A stretch of 40,079 bases of DNA from NCBI GenBank assembly GCA_020852755.1, contig JADZAF010000282.1, positions 1 to 40,079 of the forward strand, in the 5' to 3' direction. Shown one piece after another: positions 34,473 to 40,079 of the stretch; the first letter of the stretch is position 1, and the number at the start of each line of letters is the position of its first letter. Below the pieces are notes generated by a model. It ran no database searches, had not been told where the DNA came from, and was given only the letters and a program-made list of their open reading frames with translations. The DNA is from Bryobacterales bacterium (GTDB lineage: Bacteria > Acidobacteriota > Terriglobia > Bryobacterales > Bryobacteraceae). The position numbers were made by a program, and so were the translations under genes.

Positions 34473-35087
34473 ATGGCCCCCGTCCAGCCCATCGGACCCC
34501 GACCCGCTCCGCCCGTCCCCATCCACTCCCACGCCCTCGATAACCTTCGCTTCATCCGCGAAACCATGGAGCGTGCCGGCTCTTTCACCGCCGTCCCCGG
34601 ACTCGGCTTCGTGGCCATCGGGGCCACCGCCCTGTTCGCCGCCCTGGTCGCCGCCCAGCGGAGCAGCGCCGACGCCTGGCTGCTCACCTGGCTGGTGGAG
34701 GCCGCGGTGGCATTCGTAGTGGGCTTCTGGGCGATGGTGGCCAAGGCCCGCGCCGCCAGCCTGCCCCTGCTCTCCGCCGCCGGACGTAAGTTCGCTCTCA
34801 GCCTGGCGCCGCCTCTGCTGGTCTGCGCGCTGCTCACCCTGGTCCTCTATCGCGGCGGCCTCAACGCCGCGATTCCGGCGGTCTGGCTGCTGCTGTACGG
34901 CACGGGGGTGGTTACCGGCGGGGCATTCTCGGTGCGGGTCGTTCCCCTCATGGGGGTCTGCTTCATGCTGGGCGGCACAGCCGCTCTCTTCTCACCGCCC
35001 GGCTGGGCCAACTGGTATATGGCCGCCTGCTTCGGCGGCCTCCATGTGGCCTTCGGAATCGTGATCGCAAGGAGGTACGGTGGCTAG
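34473..35087 (+). CDS. Polytopic membrane protein of unknown function, paired with a winged-helix regulator
   Basis: The 204-residue protein has a Pro-rich N-terminus, a segment DNLRFIRETMERAGSFTAVPG that looks conserved, and five to six hydrophobic helices. No enzyme motif is visible. Membrane proteins of this type with an adjacent small winged-helix regulator are, to my knowledge, common in Acidobacteriota, but no function is known to me. There is no Shine-Dalgarno, and the promoter's predicted start coincides with the ATG. It overlaps the regulator gene by 8 bp. Confidence 0.75.
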   Translation: MAPVQPIGPRPAPPVPIHSHALDNLRFIRETMERAGSFTAVPGLGFVAIGATALFAALVAAQRSSADAWLLTWLVEAAVAFVVGFWAMVAKARAASLPLLSAAGRKFALSLAPPLLVCALLTLVLYRGGLNAAIPAVWLLLYGTGVVTGGAFSVRVVPLMGVCFMLGGTAALFSPPGWANWYMAACFGGLHVAFGIVIARRYGG

Positions 35088-35439
35088 GCAAAGCGCTCTT
35101 CCCCAGCCGGACGGGGAGCGTCCGGCGCCGGCCCGGCTCCGGTCGCCGGCGCAACTGGACCGCATCATCCACGAGCGGGTGCGGCTGGCCATCGTCAGCG
35201 CCCTGGCCGTCAACGAATCGCTCAGTTTCCATGACCTGAAGAAACTGCTGGAGATCACCGACGGCAATCTCAGCGTGCATGCGCGCAAGCTGGAGGACGC
35301 AGGCTACATCAGCTGCACGAAGTCCTTCCATCGCCGGGTGCCGAAGACGGAGTACCGTCTGACCGGCGAGGGCCGGCGGGCGCTGGAGCGCTACCTGGAC
35401 CACATGGAAGCCCTGATCCACGCCACCCGGGAGCGGTGA
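35080..35439 (+). CDS. Small winged-helix transcriptional regulator
   Basis: The 119-residue MarR/ArsR-like winged helix of the HTH_34 type reads LDRIIHERVRLAIVSALAVNESLSF, then the recognition region LEITDGNLSVHARKLEDAGYISC, the wing KSFHRRVPKTEYRLTGEGRRAL and a C-terminal dimerisation helix. There is no ligand domain. The start is GTG 35080, four bases after AAGGAGG (35069-35075). It probably represses its own operon through the dyad at 34418-34436. Its signal may come from the co-encoded membrane protein. Confidence 0.85.
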   Translation: MARQSALPQPDGERPAPARLRSPAQLDRIIHERVRLAIVSALAVNESLSFHDLKKLLEITDGNLSVHARKLEDAGYISCTKSFHRRVPKTEYRLTGEGRRALERYLDHMEALIHATRER

Positions 35440-35460
35440 GTTTTTTTGTCGGTCAACTTT

Positions 35461-36156
35461 ATGAAGCAAAGCACCCTGCATCTGGCAATCATCATGGACG
35501 GCAACGGGCGGTGGGCCACCCGCCGCGGCTTGCCCCGGACCGACGGGCACCGCGCGGGCGCCCGGACGGTCCGCCGGGTCGTCGAGGCTGCGCCCGAACT
35601 CGGCATCACCGACCTGACGCTCTACGCGTTTTCCTCCGATAACTGGCGCCGGCCGGCACCCGAGATCCGCGCGCTGATGGGGATGCTGGAGCGCTTCCTG
35701 GCCAGGGAAACCCGGACCTGTCTGCGGCACGGAGTGCGTCTCTCGGTGATCGGGCGGCGCGACCGCCTCTCTCCCAGAGTCCGGGCCGCCATCGAGAGCG
35801 CGGAACGGGCCACCCGCGGCGGCGAAACGCTGCATCTGCGCCTCGCCATCGACTACTCCTCGCGGGACGCCATCCTGCGGGCGGTGAATGCGCTCCGCGC
35901 CGCCGAAGTCACCCGCGAGTCCTTGAGCCTGGCGCTGGACGTTCCTCAGGTGGACCTGCTGATCCGGACCGGAGGCGAACAGCGGCTCAGCGATTTCCTG
36001 CTTTGGGAATGCGCCTACGCCGAGTTCTACTTCACTCCCCGGATGTGGCCCGATTTCGGCCGCGGCGACCTGGAGGATGCGCTGCGCCACTTTGCCCAGC
36101 GCGAGCGCCGTTTCGGAGCCGCGCCGGCGCCGGTGCCCCAGCGCCTGGCCAGTTGA
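35461..36156 (+). CDS. uppS: Isoprenyl (undecaprenyl) diphosphate synthase
   Basis: The 231-residue cis-prenyltransferase makes the C55 lipid carrier for cell-wall synthesis. Motifs: [16 protein letters not shown] (catalytic Asp), [63 protein letters not shown] and WPDF. It starts at ATG 35461; TTG 35446 is in frame five codons earlier and either could be used, as neither has a strong ribosome site. A run of seven T's (35441-35447) separates it from the regulator gene. Convergent with dnaJ (12-bp gap). Confidence 0.96.
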   Translation: MKQSTLHLAIIMDGNGRWATRRGLPRTDGHRAGARTVRRVVEAAPELGITDLTLYAFSSDNWRRPAPEIRALMGMLERFLARETRTCLRHGVRLSVIGRRDRLSPRVRAAIESAERATRGGETLHLRLAIDYSSRDAILRAVNALRAAEVTRESLSLALDVPQVDLLIRTGGEQRLSDFLLWECAYAEFYFTPRMWPDFGRGDLEDALRHFAQRERRFGAAPAPVPQRLAS

Positions 36157-36168
36157 GCGGGCCGGCCG

Positions 36169-37287
36169 CTACTGCATGAAGTAGTCTTTGACTTTGTCGA
36201 AGAGGCCTTTTTCGGCCGGCTGGTTATCGGCCGGCAGCAGGTCTTTCAACTGCTCGAACAGCTTGCGCTGCTCGCGGCTGAGCCGCGAGGGAATGCGCAC
36301 TTCCAGGTGCACCAGCAGGTCCCCCCGCCCGCGGCCCTGCACGTAGGGTACGCCCTTGTTGCGCAGCCGGAACTGGGCGCCGTGCTGGGTCCCTTCCGGA
36401 ATGCGCAGGGTCTCCATGCCGTCCAGGGTCGGCACTTCGATCTCCGCTCCCAGCGCGGCCTGGGCCACGTTGACCGGGATGGTGCAGTGCAGGTCGTTGC
36501 CCTGGCGCTCGAAGAAGGGATGCTCGCGGACCTTGAGCACCACGTAGAGATCGCCCGGGGGACCGCCGTTGCCCCCCGGCTGGCCCTCGTGCGACAGGCG
36601 CAAACGGGTGCCATGATCCACCCCGGCCGGGATATTGACCTTCAGCTTGCGCTCCACCTGCCGGACGCCCTGGCCGCGGCAGGCGGTGCAGGGGGTGCGA
36701 ATGATCTGGCCGGAACCGCCGCAGGCGCCGCAGGTCCGGCGGATGGACAGGAAGCTCTGCTGGTACAGGACCTCGCCGCGGCCATGGCAGTGCGGACAGG
36801 TGGCCGGGCCGGTTCCCGGCTCGCTGCGGGATCCGTTGCAGCGCGGGCAGGCTTCGGTGGCCGGGACCTGGATCTCGGCCGTCATGCCGTTGATGGCTTC
36901 CTCGAAGTCGATCTCCAGGTCGTAGCGCACGTCGTCCCCGCGCTGCGACCGGTTCCGGCGCCGGCTGCCGGTTCCAAACAGGTCGCCGAAGCCGAAGAAG
37001 TCGCCCAGAATGTCGCTGAAATCGGCGAAGGCCGAGGGGTCGAAGCCGCCTCCCGCCGCCGCCGACAATCCCTGGTGCCCGTACTGGTCGTAAGCGGCCC
37101 GCTTCTGCGGGTCGCTCAGCACGCTGTACGCCTCGGCGGCCTCTTTGAACTTCTCCTCGGCCTCCTGGTTGTTGGGATTCCGGTCGGGGTGGTGCTGGAG
37201 CGCCAGCCTCCGGTAGGCGCTCTTCAACTGCTGCTCATCGGCGTCCCGGCTGACACCCAGGACTTCGTAGTAGTCTCTTTTGGCCAC
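36169..37287 (-). CDS. dnaJ: Chaperone DnaJ
   Basis: The 372-residue full type I J-protein has a J-domain (DYYEVLGVSRDADEQQLKSAYR with HPD), a Gly/Phe-rich region with GFGDLFG, four CxxCxGxG-type zinc repeats (CPRCNGS, CPHCHGRG, CGACGGSG, CTACRGQG) and a C-terminal substrate domain. It stimulates DnaK ATPase. It lies 19 bp after grpE, in the place where dnaK usually sits between them, and no dnaK is in the window. Confidence 0.97.
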   Translation of the reverse strand: MAKRDYYEVLGVSRDADEQQLKSAYRRLALQHHPDRNPNNQEAEEKFKEAAEAYSVLSDPQKRAAYDQYGHQGLSAAAGGGFDPSAFADFSDILGDFFGFGDLFGTGSRRRNRSQRGDDVRYDLEIDFEEAINGMTAEIQVPATEACPRCNGSRSEPGTGPATCPHCHGRGEVLYQQSFLSIRRTCGACGGSGQIIRTPCTACRGQGVRQVERKLKVNIPAGVDHGTRLRLSHEGQPGGNGGPPGDLYVVLKVREHPFFERQGNDLHCTIPVNVAQAALGAEIEVPTLDGMETLRIPEGTQHGAQFRLRNKGVPYVQGRGRGDLLVHLEVRIPSRLSREQRKLFEQLKDLLPADNQPAEKGLFDKVKDYFMQ

Positions 37288-37306
37288 GGATTTCTAACGG
37301 GCGACT

Positions 37307-37843
37307 CTAGGGACGTTGGACCGCTACCTTGACCATGGCGGGCCGCAGCAGCCGTCCCCTGAAATTGTACCCTTTTTGGAAAACCTCCAGCACCGTGTGG
37401 TCTTCCACTCCCTCTGCCTCGGCGCGCTCCACCGCTTCGTGAACGTACGGGTCGAACGGTCTTCCCTCCGCCTCGATCGGCTCGAGGCCCTGCTTCTTCA
37501 GGGTATCGAAGAACCGCTGGTAGATCAGTTCCACGCCCCGGGCGTATTCGCTGTCGGAGGTTTCCGTCTTCAGCGCTCTCTCGAAATCGTCCAGAACGGG
37601 CAGCAGCTCGGCCAGCAGTTCCATCGCCGCATACTGGGTGAACTCGGAGCGCTCCCGCTCCATGCGCCGCCTGAAGTTCTCGAAATCGGCCTGCCGCCGG
37701 AGAAGCTGATCGCGCAACTCCGCTTTTTCCGCCAGCAGCTGCTCCTTCTCGGCGGTCACCGCCTTCAGTTCCTCGGCGGGATCCAGCGCAGGCAGACTCT
37801 CTTCGGTGGCGGGAATCTCGAGATTTGGATCGTTGGTGCTCAC
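37307..37843 (-). CDS. grpE: Nucleotide exchange factor GrpE
   Basis: The 178-residue protein has an acidic N-terminus, a long coiled coil (EELKAVTAEKEQLLAEKAELRDQLLRR-type repeats at about 25-60), the family core ADFENFRRRMERE and ELLPVLDDFERAL, and a C-terminal beta domain with FDPYVHEAVE and VLEVFQKGYNFRGRLLRPAMVKVA. It acts on DnaK. Second in the hrcA-grpE-dnaJ group, with 86 bp between hrcA and grpE. Confidence 0.96.
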   Translation of the reverse strand: MSTNDPNLEIPATEESLPALDPAEELKAVTAEKEQLLAEKAELRDQLLRRQADFENFRRRMERERSEFTQYAAMELLAELLPVLDDFERALKTETSDSEYARGVELIYQRFFDTLKKQGLEPIEAEGRPFDPYVHEAVERAEAEGVEDHTVLEVFQKGYNFRGRLLRPAMVKVAVQRP

Positions 37844-37929
37844 TACTACCAGTTTAACGCAGGGCCTTCCCCTAAGCCCGCCCGGGCCGCCCCGGGGCCC
37901 CCTTTAGGAACCCGGCGGGAGGCCGTCGA

Positions 37930-38961
37930 TTACTGCACGCTGGCCAGGGCGCGGCCGGTCTGCAGTACCGCCGACATCACCCGTTCGTAGCGCATGCGCA
38001 CAGGTCCCAGCACCGCCACTTTGGCCAGCAGGCCGCTGGGCAGACTGAAGGAGACCCCGATCAGCGCCAGTTCCTGCATGGCCGGATGCGCCTCGCCCAG
38101 GCCCACCCGCACGCCCAACTCACCGGGCGGCTCCTCGAGGAAACGGTCCAGCAGCTCCAGCAGCCGCTGTTTCTCCTCCAGCGCCCTCAGCAGATCCCGC
38201 ATCGTCTCGCGGGTCAGCCGGAGATCCAGCCCCACCAGGTTGGCGACCCCCTCCATGTGGACCGCCGGATCGCCGTCATCCAGCAACCCCTTCTCATAAA
38301 AGAAGTTCAGATTGCGCAGGATGCCGTCGTATACGGCCCTCTCCACCTCGATGCGCCGCAGCAGCTCCCGGCGGGCGCGCCACAACTCCCAGCCGCCGAA
38401 ACTCCGGTTCACATAGTTCCGTATGGAGTTGAGCTCTTCCTGGTCGATGGGATCCCGCACGTACACCACCCGGTCGCGCACCATGCGGTCCCGGGTGACC
38501 AGGATCATCAGGACGCGCCGGTCGGCCAGGGCCAGCAGGTCCACCTGGTCCAACACCTGGGCCGAGGCCGGCATGGCCGCCGCGATGCCGACGTTGAGTG
38601 TCAGTTCGGACAGGACCTGCGAGGAAACCTCGAAGCGGTGCTCGACCGACGCCGCCGCCAGCAGCCGGGTTCTCAGCTGCCCGGACTCGATTACCGGAAG
38701 ACGCGCCAACAACAGCGACTGGACGTAATGCCGGAAGGCCTTCTCGGTCGGCACTCGCCCGGAAGAGGTATGGGGCTGGCTGAGATACCCCTGCTCGGCC
38801 AGGTCGGCCATCACGTTTCGGATCGAGGCAGCGCTGAGCCGGTCCTTGCGCTGCTCGGCCAGCGTCCGGGAACCCACAGGTTCCCCCGTCTCGATGTAAG
38901 TCCTCACTATCGAGTGGAGAACTTCCCGGGCTCTCGCCGTTAACATTGGCTCTGCCTGCAT
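37930..38961 (-). CDS. hrcA: Heat-inducible transcription repressor HrcA
   Basis: The 343-residue HrcA has an N-terminal winged helix (LTARAREVLHSIVRTYIETGEPVGSRTL, SAASIRNVMADLAEQGYL, QPHTSSGRVPT), a GAF-like core (ALADRRVLMILVTRDRMV) and the C-terminal VRIGLGE-type motif VRVGLGEAH with MRYERVMSAV. It binds CIRCE operators and represses chaperone genes until GroEL is titrated. Start ATG 38961 or 38946. No CIRCE (TTAGCACTC-N9-GAGTGCTAA) is visible in the 30 bp upstream, so its targets are probably elsewhere, such as groE. Confidence 0.96.
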   Translation of the reverse strand: MQAEPMLTARAREVLHSIVRTYIETGEPVGSRTLAEQRKDRLSAASIRNVMADLAEQGYLSQPHTSSGRVPTEKAFRHYVQSLLLARLPVIESGQLRTRLLAAASVEHRFEVSSQVLSELTLNVGIAAAMPASAQVLDQVDLLALADRRVLMILVTRDRMVRDRVVYVRDPIDQEELNSIRNYVNRSFGGWELWRARRELLRRIEVERAVYDGILRNLNFFYEKGLLDDGDPAVHMEGVANLVGLDLRLTRETMRDLLRALEEKQRLLELLDRFLEEPPGELGVRVGLGEAHPAMQELALIGVSFSLPSGLLAKVAVLGPVRMRYERVMSAVLQTGRALASVQ

Positions 38962-38991
38962 AGCCGCTTAGGTTGGATTCCTATCCGAATT

Positions 38992-39717
38992 CTAACGGGC
39001 AAAATCGGCGCGGTCAATTTCCTCGCCGGAGACGGAGCGGCTCGTCCGGTCTTCCAGACGGCTCTTTTCCGGCACGCCCCGCTGGAACGCCTGGAACCAG
39101 ATGGAGAGGCACACAATGTGCCCGCCGGCCATGAGAATGTTGCCCACCTGCACCAGGAACCGGGAGGTGCCGGCCACCGCCAGGAAACGAAGCGACTGCC
39201 CGATGGCCTCCGCGGTGAACTGAATGCCCAGCCCGCCGACGACCAGCAGCAACTGCCGGTCTTTGTCCCTGGAGACGATCAGGAGCGACCACAGCACCAG
39301 GTTCAGCACGGCCGAACAAAAGCTGAGGTTGCGGCCGACCGTGGTCATCAAAGTCCCGACGGGAAACCCCAGGTTGGTATAGAAGGAGAAGGCCGCTACC
39401 AGCGCCGCTCCGGCCACCAGCGCGCGGCAAAGAACACCGCGGTTGGAGCCCGCGGCGCGATAGATCAGGCTGATGACTACGGCGAAGAGCAGGGACTGGC
39501 GAACCAGGTCATTGACCCAGAAATACCGCTTGGCGGCGGCGGTGGCATACCCGGCGTCAGCCAGGGCGCCGACTTCGATCACCAGCGTCAGAATCAGGAC
39601 GACCGAATAGGCGAAAACAAACGGGTACCGCTTATACGCTCCCTTCAGCAGAGTGGCGAGTACCAGCAGTTGGAGCACTGCGCTGGCAGCCCAGAATAAC
39701 ATCTGCAGAAATCGCAT
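38992..39717 (-). CDS. Seven-helix membrane protein of unknown function
   Basis: The 241-residue protein has about seven hydrophobic helices and a polar C-terminal tail after GVPEKSRLED. Recognisable conserved-looking parts are KRYPFVFAYSVVLILTLVIE and FWVNDLVRQSLLFAVV, but no catalytic motif. Similar proteins of unknown role are, I believe, frequent in Acidobacteriota. It lies 30 bp upstream of hrcA on the same strand and may share its transcript. Confident as a gene, not as a function. Confidence 0.75.
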   Translation of the reverse strand: MRFLQMLFWAASAVLQLLVLATLLKGAYKRYPFVFAYSVVLILTLVIEVGALADAGYATAAAKRYFWVNDLVRQSLLFAVVISLIYRAAGSNRGVLCRALVAGAALVAAFSFYTNLGFPVGTLMTTVGRNLSFCSAVLNLVLWSLLIVSRDKDRQLLLVVGGLGIQFTAEAIGQSLRFLAVAGTSRFLVQVGNILMAGGHIVCLSIWFQAFQRGVPEKSRLEDRTSRSVSGEEIDRADFAR

Positions 39718-39846
39718 AGCAGGCCGTGAATGCTCGGCGGAGAGTACTGGTCAACAATACTATCAGTTCCTATCGCCAATTACGACCTCGGACGTTAGAG
39801 GCGGGTAGTGCGCCCGCCACCTTGCAGCGAACCTAGGCGGCCCGGA

Positions 39847-39987
39847 CTTCCCAGGGATCGGGCGGGAAGGTCGGGCCGATGGCAACCTCCCAGGGATCGG
39901 GCGGGAAAGTCGGGCCGATGGCAACCTCCCAGGGATCGGGCGGGAAAGTCGGGCCGATAGCAACCTCCCAGGGATCGGGCGGGAAAG
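39847..39987. repeat. 39-bp tandem repeat, about 3.6 copies
   Basis: Copies start at 39847, 39886, 39925 and 39964 (the last 24 bp long) and are nearly identical; each contains CCCAGGGATCGGGCGGGAA. The 39-bp unit is a multiple of three, so minus-strand frames stay open and would encode a 13-residue repeat (FPPDPWEVAIGPT). Two frames are open equally, so coding is doubtful. The 129 bp between this and the membrane-protein gene hold nothing recognisable. Confidence 0.9.
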
Positions 39988-39993
39988 GGTACG

Positions 39994-40079
39994 GACCGGC
40001 GACATCGGTAACAAAACAGACCGGCGACATCGGTAACACTTTCGTTCGGCGTGGCGAACCTGAAAACTGGGGCATATGC
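39994..40079 (-). mobile_element. Probable end of an insertion sequence extending beyond the window
   Basis: GACCGGCGACATCGGTAACA occurs twice, at 39994-40013 and 40019-40038, 25 bp apart. Closely spaced TGTTACCGATGTCGCCGGTC-like repeats on the reverse strand resemble, from memory, the termini of IS481-type elements, where the transposase C-terminus reads KVLPMSPV across the repeat. The minus frame entering from the right edge does encode KVLPMSPV. The transposase itself would lie outside. Family assignment is tentative. Confidence 0.45.

Noticed and set aside
32323..34719. 798-codon plus-strand frame opposite queA and the radical SAM gene
   Set aside because: Antisense to two well-supported genes, with low-complexity composition and no domain; stop-poor because of GC bias.
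38962..38991. Possible CIRCE element upstream of hrcA
   Set aside because: Only an imperfect TTAG...CTAA pair is seen; the conserved TTAGCACTC/GAGTGCTAA halves are absent.

Overview
The window is GC-rich, densely packed DNA from a soil-type bacterium. The gene content fits best with an Acidobacteriota member of the Solibacter/Bryobacter type: Tat-exported glycoside-hydrolase-like and D-aminoacylase-like proteins, archaemetzincin, a group 3d NiFe hydrogenase, PilZ and SET proteins, many overlapping start/stop codons, and a membrane protein paired with a small winged-helix regulator. That placement is inference; no rRNA or other taxonomic marker is present. No tRNA, rRNA or CRISPR array was seen.

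Layout. 1-4489 (minus): a cut-off TetR regulator, a Tat-exported TIM-barrel hydrolase-like protein and a secreted N-acyl-D-amino-acid deacylase-like amidohydrolase. 4541-6834 (plus): a small-molecule kinase translationally coupled to an enolase homologue with altered active-site residues. A SET-domain protein overlaps the enolase tail by 82 bp on the other strand, followed by an M20 peptidase (minus). 8927-13994 (plus): iorA-iorB-paaK-ACT-aminotransferase, a coherent aromatic amino acid / aryl-2-oxoacid oxidation operon whose IorA lacks the usual C-terminal ferredoxin domain. A PilZ gene follows on the minus strand.

14924-20703 (plus) is the most unusual part. It encodes a membrane-anchored GcvH-like lipoyl protein, a four-cluster FeS protein with a C-terminal membrane helix, an NrfD/HybB-type quinone-reactive membrane protein, a histidine kinase whose extracytoplasmic domain carries two c-type haem motifs, and a sigma-54 response regulator. 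The first gene is preceded by inverted repeats, and the first intergenic gap contains a 122-bp nested inverted-repeat structure. It reads as a self-regulated membrane redox module. An archaemetzincin gene follows 4 bp downstream.

21246-24709: DUF2231 membrane protein (minus), Lon protease and a thermonuclease (plus). 24712-29951 (minus): hoxE-F-U-Y-H plus its maturation protease, a complete bidirectional NAD(P)-linked NiFe hydrogenase. Divergent from it lies a lone nuoB, then pgeF. 31485-34380 (minus): corA, queA, and an SplB-like radical SAM protein. 34473-36156 (plus): an apparently leaderless membrane-protein/winged-helix pair with a palindromic operator, then uppS. 36169-39717 (minus): a membrane protein, hrcA, grpE and dnaJ, without dnaK. 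The right edge holds a 39-bp tandem repeat and what looks like the terminal repeats of an insertion sequence lying beyond the window.
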